DNA of 64,000 nucleotides from Erodium maritimum. Taxonomy: Eukaryota > Streptophyta > Magnoliopsida > Geraniales > Geraniaceae. This document shows, piece after piece, positions 10,832-23,212 of the stretch (position 1 is the first letter of the stretch; every line of letters begins with the position of its first letter). The notes beneath the pieces were generated by a model. The model ran no database searches and was not told the origin of the DNA. It saw nothing but the letters and a program-made list of their open reading frames with translations. The translations under genes and the position numbers were made by a program. The DNA lies in contig OY997591.1 of the NCBI GenBank assembly GCA_963921825.1, positions 58,089,954 through 58,153,953 on the forward strand, given 5' to 3'.

Positions 10832-12102
10832 TCAGGCTCTTGTAGGAAAAAATATTTCCTGATTCCCAACCATACCACCGTAGTAGTGCTTGATTCTATG
10901 CCCGTTCACTAAAAATGGGGCCCCTTTATCATCGGTGATCTCGACGGCTCCCTTAAAGAGAACCCTCATCACCCGATAAGGCCCACTCCACTTTGAAACG
11001 AGCTTACCAACTATGAGCTTGAGTTTAGAAATATAAAGCAAAACCCAGTCTCCTTCTTTAAATTCTCTGGGGTTGATGTTCTTGTCATGCCATGCCTTTG
11101 TTCTCTCCTTGTACAGCACAACATTGTGATGGGCTTGAGATCAGAATTCCTCCAATTCATTTATCTGTACTACTCTATTTAAACTACAAGCTAGGGGATC
11201 AAAGTTAAGAAATTTAATTGCCCAAAAAGCTTTATGTTCTAATTCAACAGGTAAATGAAAGGATTTCCCATACACAAGTCTATAAGGTGAACAACCAATA
11301 GGGGTTTTAAATGCAGTTCTATAAGCCCAGAGACCATCATCAAGCTTGATAGACCAGGTTTTAAATGCAGTTCTGTAAGCCTAGATGCATTGACGGTCTT
11401 TCCCAAGGTACTCTTTAGTTCCCTATTGGTCACTTCTACTTGACCACTAGTTTCGGGATGATAAGGCGTGGCAAGTCGATGGTGGACTCCATAGCTAGCT
11501 AAGAGTTTCCAAAAATATTTGTTGCAAAAGTGTTTTCCACCATCACTAATTATTGCCCTAGGTACACCAAACTAGGAAAAAATATTTTTCTTTAAAAAGG
11601 TCAACACCGGTTTATGGTCATTAGTGGGCAAAACCACTAATTCTGCCCATTTGGTTACATAATCTACATATACAAGAATGTATTCATTATTATTCGAGCA
11701 TGGAAAATGTCCCATAAAATCAATTCCCCATAGGTCAAATAATTCTACCTCAAGGGAGATGTTCATTGGCATCTCCTGCCTCCTAGAGATATTACCTGTG
11801 CGCTGGCATCGATCACAACATTTGACATACACATAAGCATCATGAAAGAGTGTGGGCCAATAGAAACCTGACTGAAGCACCTTACGAGCTGTTCTGGTAT
11901 GACCAAAATGCCCTCCTACTTCTCCTCCGTGACAGTGAAAGAGGATCTCTGGGATTGTAGAGTCGGGTACACACCTCCTTATCATTTGATCTGCACAAAC
12001 CTTAAACAAGAGAGGATCATCCCATATATAATCTTTTGCATCATGTATACATTTATTTTTCTGGTGGGATGTTAGATCCCCTGGTACTACCCCAGAAACC
12101 AA
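10832..12102 (-). pseudogene. Athila integrase, broken
   Basis: Segment 12102-11572 holds the HHCC zinc finger (H...H then CCDRCQRTG) and the core start (LWGIDFMGHF with Asp). A second frame gives IISDGGKHFCN and TSGQVEVTNRE, the second Asp and the Glu of the D,D-E triad, around 11550-11410. Segment 11119-10832 is the C-terminal DNA-binding region (WHDKNINPREFKEGDWVLL, then KWSGPYRVMRV). Stops and frameshifts separate them. A local duplication of aggttttaaatgcagttct near 11306 and 11357 adds to the damage. Confidence 0.88.
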
Positions 12103-12650
12103 ATAATTTGCAATATGTGCAAACCATGAGGCTTTTGGTCATCTACTTTATAGAGGTGTTCATCAGGGAACTCCTCATTTATAGGCAATTTAGTATCTTC
12201 GTAAGGATTTTCAATCCTAGTCAGGTTATCAGCAACTACATTCACTACCCCTTTCTTATCCTTAATTTCCAGATCAAATTCCTGCAACAAAAGAATCCAT
12301 CGTAGTAATCAAGGCTTAGCATCCTTTTTACTTATCAAATATTTCAGGGCAGCATGATCAGTATATACTATTACTTTAGACAAGATTAAGTATGAGTGGA
12401 ATCTTTCACATGCAAATACTACAGCAAGTAATTCTTTTTCAGTTGTAGCATAATTTACCTGAGCCTCATTAAGTACTCTACTAGCGTAGTAAATTGTATG
12501 GAATACCTTGTGTTTTCTCTGTCCTACGACAGCCCCAATAGCTAGATCACTAGCATCACACATGAGTTCGAAAGGTAGAGACCAATCGGGGCTTACCATA
12601 ACAGGTGCATTTACCAACTTCTCTTTAAGAGTTTTAAAGCAGTTAGACAA
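12087..12650 (-). pseudogene. Athila RNase H
   Basis: Segment 12650-12309 contains FELMCDASDLAIGAVVGQ (catalytic Asp), TTEKELLAVVFACERF (catalytic Glu) and VIVYTDHAALKYL (catalytic Asp). The next piece (12290-12087) has the ADNLTRIE end of the domain in a shifted frame. It would digest the RNA strand during reverse transcription. Confidence 0.88.
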
Positions 12651-12709
12651 GCATCGTCAAATACAAAAGGAACATCCTTAACAAGCAAATTACTTAATGG
12701 TTTAGACAG

Positions 12710-13137
12710 TTATGAAAATCCTTTTATGAATCTACGATAAAAACCTGCATGTCCTAAAAAGCTCGTAACTCTTTTCACTGAATCAGGTGGAGATAATTTC
12801 TCAATTACATCCACCTTAGTTGTGTCTACCTTAATCCCTTTTGAGGAAATTTTATGTCCTAAGACTATTCCCTGTGTAACCATGAAATGACATTTTCCCA
12901 ATTAAGCACCAAATTTGATTCCTCCCACCTTGTTAATACAACATCCAAATTACTTAAGCAGTCATCAAATGAGGAACCAAACAAAGAAAAGTCATCCATG
13001 AACACTTCTTGATAGGTGCCTACCATGTCATGAAATATTGCAAGCATGCATCTTTGAAAAGTAGCGGGAGCATTACATAAACCAAATAACATTCTCCTAT
13101 ATGCAAATGTACCATAAGGACAAGTAAAAGTAGTTTC
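12710..13137 (-). pseudogene. Athila reverse transcriptase, downstream part
   Basis: Begins directly at the nested element junction with TTFTCPYGTFAYRRM and LFGLCNAPATFQRCM. The catalytic box reads FMDDFSLFG, so the two Asp residues are present. It continues in a second frame with LGHKISSKGIKVD and VTSFLGHAGFYRRFIKGFS (connection region). The upstream half of RT lies at 21859-22110, on the other side of the insertion. Confidence 0.9.
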
Positions 13138-14146
13138 TGTAAGAACCACCCCCGGTCGATCCTGGTCGAACCGGAGGTTTTCGGCGAAAGTTGACTTTTA
13201 CCGGAAAAGTCAACCGATGACTCCGGGAGTCATTCGGAACCTTTCTGGGGCCCACAAAGCTTAGTCGTCGTTACGGTTAGCTTAGTTGGGCCGTTTTCTT
13301 TCCGTTGATTGTAATATTGGGAAAAGTCAACCCAGACCTTTTATCGGTCAAACGCGATCCAATTAGAGACTAAGCGTAAGTAATTAAGTGAGCTGGACTT
13401 ATTTGGGCTAGGAATGGTCCCCACTTGGAAATGTGTCCCTTTTTGCTTGGAGGGGAAGAAAAGGGGGTGAAAAGGACCCATATGCCCTTAAATGGTTGGT
13501 CTTGAGAAGTGGGAGAATTCCCCTTTAGGGTATATGATTCATTGTGGGTGTAATTTCAGCCATTATTATATTGGTGGCCGAAATTGGGAGAGAGAGGAAG
13601 AAGAAAATTGGTTTTGGAGACTTGAAGAAGAAGAAAGGAGGAAAATTGGTAGCTTTACCCCATTTGTTACCCAAAATCTCTCAAAATCTCTTGATTCTTC
13701 ATCTAATCTTCATCCTCAAGGTAAATGTCTCTTCCTTTTTCGTTTTGGGTGTTGTTAGTTCATGGGTTTTGAAGAAAATGATGAGCAATAGGTTGGGTTT
13801 TGGAGTTTGGTGTTTGGATGATGAAGTTTTGGAGGAAATTGATGTTAGATAATTGATTTTGTTGAGTTTTGTGGAGTTTTGATGAATACCCATGGTGGGT
13901 TTTGAAGTAGAGACGTTTATGGACTGTTTCTTGAGCTTTGGATAGTCATCAATGGAGGTTTTTGGGTTATTTTCGTGAAAATCCTGGCTGGAGGAAGAAG
14001 AAGGCGGAATAGTGCTGAACTGTCACGGATCCGTGACGGGAGACGTCACGACTCTTTGAGGGAGACCGTCACGGCGCAGCCCACAGATCCGTGTCCAAAT
14101 CCGTGGGAGACCTGAATTGGGCATTTGGGGCCCATTTGGCACGCCT
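13138..14146 (+). repeat. Tekay-like 5' LTR, 3'-truncated
   Basis: Matches 19289-20309 closely with scattered substitutions and small indels, then stops matching after cccatttgg at 14146. The remaining roughly 1.55 kb of the 3' LTR (20310-21858) has no counterpart here, and no primer-binding site follows. A deletion therefore removed the LTR's downstream part and the primer site. Encoded-looking short frames in both LTRs are LTR sequence, not genes. Confidence 0.88.
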
Positions 14147-14503
14147 GAACCGGGTTGTAGCGACGCGGTGTCAACATGAATGTTATGTTAGAAAGAGGAT
14201 GTGTTAAGAACTTGAGACTAAGTCTTTTTTGTACATTGTGGAATTGCTTTGTGGTTTAAACTGTGGTCTGTGTGACTTATGTGTGAAATTGTTGTTGAGT
14301 GTGAAACTGTATGTAACCTCGTTGTTTGAATGTATGATCTATGTGATGCACTAGTGTGCGGACTTCTCTGTTGTGTGCAATTGTGTGACTATACTACTGA
14401 GTATATTATTACTATGAGTGCTAGTGTGGTCGACTGTGTATGACATTAGTTATTTTAAGCGCGCCGTTCTTTAAGAGTGAGAAAATAAACATGTGCGCTA
14501 TCC
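14147..14503 (+). other. Tekay-like 5' leader remnant
   Basis: T/G-rich untranslated sequence with repeated tgtgtgaaatt/tgtgaaactg-like phrases between the truncated LTR and gag. No coding frame and no recognisable tRNA complement. Confidence 0.5.
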
Positions 14504-15690
14504 GTGCAACGGACTTATGACATGACACTGACTTACGTTCCGCGAGGCACCAGGAGACGGCCCGCTAGAGGCCGAGGACAGCCATCGACTGACGATTCGA
14601 CAGGGGCGACTAGTGCCCAGGGTGCACCCGCTGAGGGGCACGAGAGGGTTGAGACGACCCATGCGGCATCTCTGAAGGAGCTGACCCGCACCGTTCAGTG
14701 TTTGGCAGCAGCCTTTGCCCAGAAGAAGGCTACAGCTTCGACACCGAAGGCTGCACCTGCTGCCACTACAGCGACCACCGATGGACCTAGTCAGGTCGAC
14801 AATTACACTGCGCAGGCGCTGCGAGACTTCCGCAGGCTGGGCACGCTTGTGTTTCCGGGGAGCCAGACCCCGAGGTAGCCGAGAGGTGGCTGGAGCGGAT
14901 CACCCGCAACCTGGACACATGAGGGTTCTTGAGTGGTAGCTTGAGAGTATCATTCACGGCTTTCCATCTGGAGGGAGAGGCCTACCACTGGTGGCGGCGC
15001 GAGTAGGTGCGAGTGGGAGATGACTTTGCGCTGTTCGGACAATGATTTCTTGAGGAGTATTTTCCACAGTCGGTACTGGACGACAGGCGTCAGCAGTTCC
15101 TTGAGCTGCGACATGAGGGACTGTCAGTGTCCGAGTACGAGGCGAGGTTCACTTCCTTGTCTCGTTTTGCTCAAGAGCTGGTACAGACGGAGGTTCTTCG
15201 TTGTCGACGTTTTGAGGCAGGTCTTCGCCCGACGATTGCAGATCGGGTCGCTGTGTTAAGGACCCAGGTATACTCTGACCTGGTGGATCAGGCCTTGGCT
15301 GTGGAGCGGCGTTTTCGTGAGTCAGCCAGAGTTTGAGAGGTCAGTCCGAGGCCGAGCAGCTTCCTGAGGCCATATGAGTCTCAAGATCCGAGGAGGAAAA
15401 GGACCTCAGGATCGTGTCAGTCTCAGACTCCGTTGAGAGGACCGCGATAGGTCGGGTCGGTGGCTTCTGTTGGACCTTCCATGTCAGGGCACACGTGCTA
15501 CGGATGCGGGCGACCGGGTCACATGGCTCGAGATTGTTCGGGGAGCAGCACTAGTAGATCGTTCGGCGGGTAGACTTGAGGAGAGGTCGAGTGTCGGGCC
15601 ACCGCTATGTCATCGGTGTAGTCGGCCAGGACACTTCATTTCCAGGTACCCCGATCGATTTTTGGAGGTGTCGTCCCCGTGACCACAACA
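14504..15690 (+). pseudogene. Tekay-like gag, fragmented
   Basis: Pieces in three frames. The N-terminal Ala/Thr-rich segment (14504-14878) is followed by a Retrotrans_gag-type core (EAYHWWRRE, then FLEEYFPQS, LRHEGLSVSEYEARFTSL) near 14970-15330. Two zinc knuckles follow: CYGCGRPGHMARDC at about 15494-15535, and CHRCSRPGHFISRY at about 15605-15645 with its last Cys changed to Tyr. Gag would assemble particles and bind RNA. At least four frame breaks make it non-functional. Confidence 0.85.
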
Positions 15691-15850
15691 GTCGCAGACT
15701 GGGCAGTCATCGCAGTTCCAGCAGTGTCAGGCACCGGTGTAGAGAGCACCGCGACAGGCTGCGAGCGCGCCAGCGCCGAGGCAGCGAGCTGCGTAGCATG
15801 TGGCACTTCCACTACCCCCGAGAGGCGGACCCCCGGCATAGCAGGGCCGA

Positions 15851-16905
15851 GTGTATGCTGTCACCGACTCTCGAGCTGAGAGACGTCACTCCGGCCATGA
15901 GGCTAGACATGGTACGTGCTGGCTTTATAATTCTTGGGCATCTTTCTTGTTTGGTACTGGAGCATCTCATTCTTTCATCTCCTCTTCTTTTGCTCGTATG
16001 TTGGGGTTGAGGGTGGAATTTCTGAGTCGACCTTTGTGTCTTGACACCCCTGTTAAGGGAGAGGTAGTTTTGAGTACGGTGTGTCGGGCTTGTGAGATTC
16101 GAGTGGCTGATTTCCCGTTTTATGGTGACTTGCTTTTACTGGACATGACGGCGTTTGACGCGATCTTGGGGATGGACTGGATGACGAGGTATCAAGCGTC
16201 GATCGAATGTTATCGTCGGCAGGTGACTGTGGTATCAGGCGACACGATCGTCACTTGCGTCTTGGGCAGTAGGAGCGGAGTCCTCCTGTTCGCGTTGACT
16301 GTGGGAGATGAGACGGAGATCGTGCAGAGTAGAGAGCTACCGAGAGTGGTATGCGAGTTCCCGGAGGTCTTTCCGGAGGAGCTGTTGGGATTACCGCCGA
16401 CGCGCGAGGTGGAGTTTAGGATCGACTTGGTCCCGGGTACGGCGCCGATATCTATGGCCCCGTATCGGTTTGCCCCAGTCGAGTTGGTCGAGTTGAAGCG
16501 ACAACTCGAGGAGCTTCGAGAGAAGGGATTCATCCGACCGAGTGCTTCACCGTGGGGAGCACCTGCCCTCTTTGTTAAGAAGAAGGGTGGAGCATTAAGG
16601 ATGTGCATCGATTACCAGAAGTTGACCGGGTTACGGTGAAGAACCGTTATCCAATGCCGAGGATCGATGACCTGTTTGATCAGATGAGAGGGGCGAAGTG
16701 CTTCTCGAAGATTGATCTTCGATCAGGGTACTATCAGCTGAGGGTTCAGGAGGAGGATGTGGAGAAGACCGCATTTCGGACTCGGTATGGACACTACAAG
16801 TTCTTGTTCATGCCGTTCGGGTTGACGAATGCACCTGCATCGTTCATGGACTTGATGAACGGTATCTTCCGACCGTACCTGGATCAGTTCGTCGTGTGTT
16901 CATAG
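15851..16905 (+). pseudogene. Tekay-like protease and reverse transcriptase, N-terminal part
   Basis: One 262-codon frame (15851-16639) covers the protease (LFGTGASHSFIS where the family has D-T/S-G-A: the catalytic Asp is Gly; then FDAILGMDWM) and the RT start ([37 protein letters not shown]). A second frame (16603-16905) continues with [28 protein letters not shown] and [15 protein letters not shown]. There is a frameshift at about 16625 and a gtgtgt 2-base expansion at about 16897. Confidence 0.9.
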
Positions 16906-18587
16906 GCGACATTCTGATTTATTCGCCTAGTGAGGAGGCATATGAGGAGCATTTGAGGACTGTGTTGACTTTGTTGCGTACTCACCAGCTGTACAGCAAC
17001 CTGGAGAAGTGCGAGTTCTGGCTCGCCGAGGTGAAGTTACTCGGGCATGTTGTGTCCCGAGAGGGTATACTCGTAGATCCGGCGAAGATCGACGCGGTAT
17101 CGAAGTGGGCACGACTCAAGAGTGTCTTCGAGATCCGCAGCTTCCTGGGCTTGGCAAGGTACTATCGACGGTTTGTCCAGGACTTCTCCCGTCTGGCCGC
17201 GCCGATGACTGCCTTGACACGAAAGGGAGATGAGTTTGTGTGGACTGATGAGTGTGAGCACTCCTTTGCCGAGTTGAAGGCTTGCTTGACCACCGCACCT
17301 GTGTTGATAGTGCCGGAGCGCGAGATCGGCTATAATGTGTATTGTGACGCGTCGGGTGAGGGACTAAGGTGTGTGTTGATGCAGTCCGGGAAGGTAGTTG
17401 CATATGGCTCGAGACAGCTGAAGATGCATGAGCGCAACTACTACCCGACCCATGACCTAGAGTTGGCAGCAGTAATCTTTGCGCTGAAGAGCTGGAGACA
17501 CTATTTGTATGGTGAGCGATTCCGGGTGTTTTCGGATCACAAGAGCCTCAAGTACATTTTCTCCCAGCGCGACTTGAACATGCGCCAGAGGCGATGGATG
17601 GAGCTGTTGGAGGAGTACGACTTCGAGCTACTCTACCACCCATGCAAGGCGAACGTCGTCGCCGATGCCCTGAGTAGGAAGTCGACTCACAGCCTTGCTA
17701 GTATATCTGTCCGAGAGTGGGACATGATGGAGGAGTTGAGCACATTTTGGCTCGAGCTCGATGAGATCACTGATGGCGTGACCATGTGTTCGTTGGTGGC
17801 GCAACCCACATTTGTTTCCCGTGTGCTGGAGGCACAGGCTGGGGATGCCGAGACGGTAGAGATCCGAGAGAGGATGATCAGCGGTGTTGACACCGAGGGC
17901 TGGGAGCAGGGTACTGATCTGGGTCTACGACAGCGAGGAGGACTGTTTGTGCTGCGTGGTTGTAGAGATGATGTACTGAGAGAGTCTCATCACTCCCGTC
18001 TTGCTGTGCACCCGGGTGGCACTAAGATGTATCGGGATATTATACGGCAGTTCGGGTGGAGTGGGATGCGTAGAGCAGTGGCGGAGTTTGTTTCGAGGTT
18101 CCTCACTTGTCAGCAAGTGAAGGCCGAGCATCAGCGTCCCGCTGGCTTGCTACAGCCGTTACTGATTGTAGAGTGGAAGTGGGAGCACGTCACGATGGAC
18201 TTCGTGAGTGGCTTACCGAGGACGTCGAGAGGGCATGACGCAGTTTGGGTGGTGGTCGACCGACTGACCAAGTTGGCACACTTCTTGGCCATGAGGATGA
18301 CGGATACAGTTGATACTTTGAGCCGGTTGTATGTTCGAGAGATCATCCGTCTTCATGGGGTTCCAGTGTCGATTGTGTCCGATAGAGATCCGCGTTTCAC
18401 CTCTAGATTCTGGGAGAGCTTACAGAGAGAGTTGGGGACCGAGGTCTTGCTTAGTATAACGTATCACCCACAAACCGACGGTCAGTCAGAGCGCACTATT
18501 CAGATACTGGAGGACATGCTGCGAGCATGTCTGCTGGACTTCCGAGGGTCATGGGAGGACCACTTACCATTAGCGGAGTTTGCCTAG
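16896..18587 (+). pseudogene. Tekay-like RT end, RNase H and integrase (563-codon open frame)
   Basis: Longest open frame in the window. It starts in the RT catalytic box, which reads FIGDILIYS: the first Asp of the usual F/Y-x-D-D is Gly (codon GGC), which would inactivate polymerase even in frame. Then come [22 protein letters not shown], RNase H ([45 protein letters not shown]), the integrase zinc finger (H...[14 protein letters not shown]) and core ([35 protein letters not shown] with D, D, E). It ends at a TAG at 18585-18587 where the frame would otherwise continue. Confidence 0.92.
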
Positions 18588-19240
18588 AACAACAATTTCC
18601 AGGCCAATATTGGGATGGCACCGTTTGAGGCATTGTATGGTAGGTCGTGCAGATCGCCCGTGTGTTGGGCAGAGGTGGGAGACCGGAGTCTACTTGGTCC
18701 GGAGCTTGTCCAGTAGACAACCGAGAATGTTGCACTGATTCGGGATCGGTTGAGGACCGCGCAGAGTCGTCAGAAGAGTTGTGCAGATCGACGGTGCAAG
18801 CCTCTTGAGTTTGCGGTTGGTGATCATGTGTTTCTGAGGGTAAGCTCGAAGAAGGGCCTATTGCGGTTCAACTGTGGCGGAGGAAAGTTGGCCCCGTGGT
18901 TTATCGGACCTTTCAAGATCTTGAGTAGAGTTGGAGTTGTTGCCTATCGACTTTCATTGCCACCGCAGCTCGGGAACGTTCATAACGTCTTCCATATACC
19001 CTAGTTGCGGAAGTATACTACGGACCCCTCCCACGTGATTGAGTCAACAAACATCAAGGTAGCTAAGGATGTTTCGTATGAGGAGCAACCAGTTAGGATT
19101 CTAAATAGACGAGAGAATGCCCTGCGTGGCAGAACTATCCCACTGGTACGTGTGCACTGGAAGCACAACGGAACATAGTCGACCTGGGAGCGCGAGGATG
19201 AGGTTCGTGCGAAGTACCCCAGCCTGTTCGACCCTTGAGG
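18588..19240 (+). pseudogene. Tekay-like integrase C-terminus and chromodomain
   Basis: After the stop at 18585 the same protein resumes ([19 protein letters not shown]), with a stop within QLDN at about 18715. It then reads the segment DHVFLRVSSKKGL, GPFKILSRVGVVAYRL and HNVFHIP (18750-19004). A chromodomain-like tail follows: DVSYEEQPVRILNRRE, TIPLVRVHWKHNG with a stop, STWEREDEVRAKYPSLF. Chromodomains of this class direct integration towards heterochromatin; that applies to the family and is not testable here. Confidence 0.87.
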
Positions 19241-19272
19241 TACGCCTGTTTTAAATTTCGAGGACGAAATTC

Positions 19273-19287
19273 TTTTAAGGGGGTAGA
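19273..19287 (+). other. Tekay-like polypurine tract
   Basis: Sequence TTTTAAGGGGGTAGA immediately before the 3' LTR, preceded by the lineage-typical phrase gaggacgaaattc. It is the expected plus-strand primer. Confidence 0.85.
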
Positions 19288-19288
19288 T

Positions 19289-21858
19289 CGTAAGAACCAC
19301 CCCCCGTCAATCCCGGTCGAACCGGAGGTTTTCGACGAAAGTTGACTTTTTGCCGGAAAAGTCAATCGATGACTCCGGGAGTCATTCGGGACCTTTCCAG
19401 GGCCCACAAAGCTTAGCCACCGTTACAGTTAGCTTAGTTGGACCGTTTCCTTTCCGTTGACTGTAATATTGGGAAAAGTCAAGCTAGACCTTTTATCGGT
19501 CAAACGCGGTCCGATTAGAGACTAAACGTAAGTAATTAAGTGAGCTGGACTTATTTGGGCTAAGAATGGTCCCTACTTGGACATGTGTCCCTTTTTGCTT
19601 GGAGGGGAAGAAAAGGGGGTCAAAAGGACCCATATGCCCTTAAATGGTTGGTCTTGAGAAGTGGGAAGTAAATGGGTAGTTTGGAGAATTCCCCTTTAGG
19701 GCATATGACTCATTGTGGGTGCAATTTCATCCATTATTGTATTGGTGGCCGAAATTGGGAGAGAGAGGAAGAAGAAAATTGGTTTTGGAGACTTGAAGAA
19801 GAAGAAAGGAGGAAAATTGGTAGCTTTACCCCATTTGTTACCCCAAATATCTCAAAATCTCTTGATTCTTCATCTAATCTTCATCCTCAAGGTAAATCTC
19901 TCTTCCTTTTTCGTTTTGGGTGTTGTTAGTTCATGGGTTTTGAAGAAAATGATGAACAAATGGTTGGGTTTTGGAGTTTGGTGTTTGGATGATGAAGTTT
20001 TGGAGGAAATTGATGTTAGATGATTGATTTTGTTGAGTTTTGTGGAGTTTCGATGAATACCCATGGTGGGTTTTGAAGTAGAGACGTTTAGGGACTGTTT
20101 CTGTAGCTTTGGATGGTCATCAATGGAGGTTTTTGGGTTATTTTCGTGAAAATCGCGGCTGGAGGAAGAAGAAGGCGGAACAGTGCTGAACCGTCACGGA
20201 TCCGTGACGGGAACCGTGATGAGAGACGTCACGGCTCCGTGAGGGAGACCGTGACGGCGCAGCCCACGGATCCGTGGCAGACCTGAATTGGGCCTTTGGG
20301 GCCCATTTGGTTGAATTTCGAGTAATTGGAATGGTTATCCATAGCCGGGTCCTTTTGGGGTTAATTTGGAGTTTTTCCTCTTTGAGCCTTTGTGAATTAC
20401 TCTTAATTCGGGTGTTGTTTTGTGATCCAAGACTTTGGACCCGAGCTTGGAGTAGGAGGAGACGTTTGGACTTCGTGACGAGACGGAGGGGAAGCTAGCC
20501 AGGTCGTCAGCAGCTAGGAGTTGAGAGTTGATCACTTTTGAGGTAGGGATTGTAGCGAATACCAGTTTAATTGCGGAAAGTTACTAGTATGCTTTTAGAA
20601 TAATAATAATAACCGGAAAGGTCCTAGTTCGCATAGAGGATGAGATTCACTAGAATAACCGCTTTCAATTACATTAATAACCGGACGAGTCCTAGTTTGC
20701 ATATAGGATGTGATTCACTAGAATAATCGCTTTCAATTGCTGGGAAATTGCCGTGCTGGTAGAATGGCCATGTCGATTCTTAGGGTTGCGTGTTGATTGT
20801 GATGCAATGATCTATGATTGAGATGCATGATTGCTTGTTGTAGCCGTTGATTAGTTTGAGAGTCAAAATTAAGATATATTCGGTGTAGCATATTGGGGTT
20901 ATGTGTGGGCAAGTGTGCCGTGTTTGATGTGATGTGAATCTTTGGTTGTGATATGATTGGGTGAGTGATAGACCGATTTGTGTGTTATGGTGTTTTGGCT
21001 CGGTTAGTATACCGTGGTCGAGTTATGGCATTGTGATGCGTGTTATCCTCTTGATGTGTGTTCCAAGAGGAGGTGTGCCCGGTATGATACCTACACTGAG
21101 AGAGCATGCCGATGTAGAGTATCGAGGACGAGGACGGTTTAACCTTTACCACGATGTTATGTGGTCCGGGAAGGCGTACGACCGAGGTTTGTGCCGGTCC
21201 GTTATGCGTGAGGCCCCGATTCTACGTGACGGGAAGACATCTGACTGATTGTATTGTCGGTCAGGTATGTTACCTCGAGTCAGCGTGACGGGAAGATGTC
21301 GGGACCGATGCTTCGTGTTCCGGTACGATATAAATGGGACGAGCTGTGATAGCCGGTGATGTTGGGAATGGTTGTACTGAGTTATGTGTTCTGCTATGTG
21401 TTATGTGCGTTGCATTATTTGTGATCATGGTCTTACGAGGGTAATTGGTGGTTGGTACTTGTCCCGTGGGCATTGTTGATAACTATGCTCTGCTAGTATG
21501 CCCTAATTGGACGGTTACTCGTGGTATTGAACTGATGTTCATAACCTTAACTACTTTTCCTACTCAGCGAAAGCTCACCCCTTTACCTTGTTGTCTTTCA
21601 GGTGTTGAGCGGGATTTGTACTAGCTGGATGCTCGATGCTTGGGAGCTAGCGAGGGTCCTAGGCTAGCTTGTCTAGAGATGTACCGTTATCTTTTATTGA
21701 ACTCTTTTACTGGGTGTTTTTACCGAGATGTTGACTCGTGTTGTTATTTGGAGATTTAAAACTATTATTTGAGACTCGTTTTGGTATTAAATCGTTTTAT
21801 TTATTATTTATTTAAGTTCACGTCTCGAGTCCGGTGAAAACCGGATTTGGGCGTGACA
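19289..21858 (+). repeat. Tekay-like 3' LTR, full length
   Basis: 2570 bp, starting CGTAAGAACC (first base of TG apparently mutated) and ending GTGACA. The first roughly 1020 bp match the 5' LTR. The rest is unique to this copy because the other LTR is truncated. Short open frames inside are not genes. Confidence 0.88.
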
Positions 21859-22788
21859 GTTTTCTCTTGGTCTTTAGGGTCTATGGCAATTTGGGTTATA
21901 CCCGCTATATCCATCTAAAAAGCAACGATAATCATGTCCTGCTAATCTCTCTAACATTTGGTCGATAAAAGGTAGGGGAAAATGGTCCTTACGGGTGGCA
22001 TCATTCAATTTCCTATAATCAATGCATACTCTCCATCTTGTAACGGTCCTAGTTGGGATTAATTCATTATTACCATTTTTCACTACTGTAATTCCTTCCT
22101 TTTTAGGCACACACTGAACTGGACTAACCTATGCACTATCAGAAATAGGATAGATGATACCTGCATCTAAGAGCTTGATTACCTCCTTTTTCACTACTTC
22201 TTGCATCAGCGGGTTTAGTCTTCTTTGATATTGCACACTCTGCTTGTGATCATCTTCCATGAGAATCTTGTGCATGCATGTGGCTGGACTTATCCCTTAA
22301 GTATCTGCAATGGTCCATCCAAATGCCTTTTTATGCCCCTTTAGAACTCGCATTAGCTTTTCTTCCTATAGAGATGACAATGCAGCAGAAATTATTACAG
22401 GCAAAGTATTATTGTCATTCAAAAATACATATTTAAGAGAATCAGGAAGGGTTTTCAATTCAAGTTCTTGGGCTTGTTCAATTGAGGGCTTTAATTTTGG
22501 CCCTGGAGTTGCTTCCAATGCGATAAATCTAGGGTTGTTGCGAGTCTTCCAAGGTGGGAAAGCCTCCAACATCTGGATCACCTCGTCTACACCTTCCTGT
22601 GAGGATGCACATAGTTCATTAATACTTTCAACTAAACATGCTTCAAGAGGAGTATCAAATCCACAAACATTAAAATTCTCTTGAATAACATGATCATAAG
22701 CATCGATTCTTAAACAAGTATTATCAGTACTAGCATGCTTCATAGATTTAAACACATTGTAGACCATTTCTTCCTTGCCATATCTCAA
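21859..22788 (-). pseudogene. Athila reverse transcriptase upstream part and protease-RT linker
   Basis: Segment 22110-21874 reads PKKEGITVVKN, WRVCIDYRKLNDATRKDHF, LPFIDQMLERLAG and FLDGYSGYN, the RT finger region, ending at the nested element. Its frame slips by one extra C just after GYN. Segment 22788-22366 is the long protease-RT linker typical of Athila (ending ISAALSSL). Intervening stops lie near 22300 and 22130. Confidence 0.88.
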
Positions 22789-23212
22789 GGTTAATTTTTA
22801 TTTTTATTTTTTAGATAAGCTCGAAAATTTTATTAGAATAATACCCCATTCCAAGAAGGAAATGAGAAAGGATAACAACGATAACCAAGGAACTCATACA
22901 ATGAGCTAAGGGCTAAGCCCGGAAAAACAAAAAACAGGAAGTAAAGAAGTCCCAATCACCAAACAGGCGTCCCACCGAGACCAATGAACAATGCCTTAGG
23001 GTAGATAGGTGAATCCTCTGGTCTCAAAGAGACTAAGTGATCCGTGCCCCTCCACTCCAAGAGTAGATCGGCCCTTAACGTCCCCCCGGATGAGCACACA
23101 TCGGACCTCAGTGGGAAACAGGCGTAACCTGAAAGGAGTTGAGAACTCCTAACTGTCCTGAAAAAACAAAACCAAAAACCATAAAGGCTAACACAAGAAA
23201 CACCAAACACCA

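Larger units (their letters stand above)
13138..21858 (+). mobile_element. Chromodomain Ty3/gypsy (Tekay/Del-like) retrotransposon nested in Athila RT
   Basis: 8721-bp plus-strand element. The 5' LTR starts TGTAAGAACC and the 3' LTR ends GGGCGTGACA. Flanking 5-mers are gtttc (13133-13137) and gtttt (21859-21863), a target duplication with one mismatch. Deleting the element restores the Athila RT apart from a 1-base indel. Gene order gag, protease, RT, RNase H, integrase, chromodomain, polypurine tract is that of a chromovirus. The C-terminal DVSYEEQPVRI motif and chromodomain are typical of the Tekay/Del lineage. It is decayed throughout and its LTRs are of unequal length. Confidence 0.92.
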
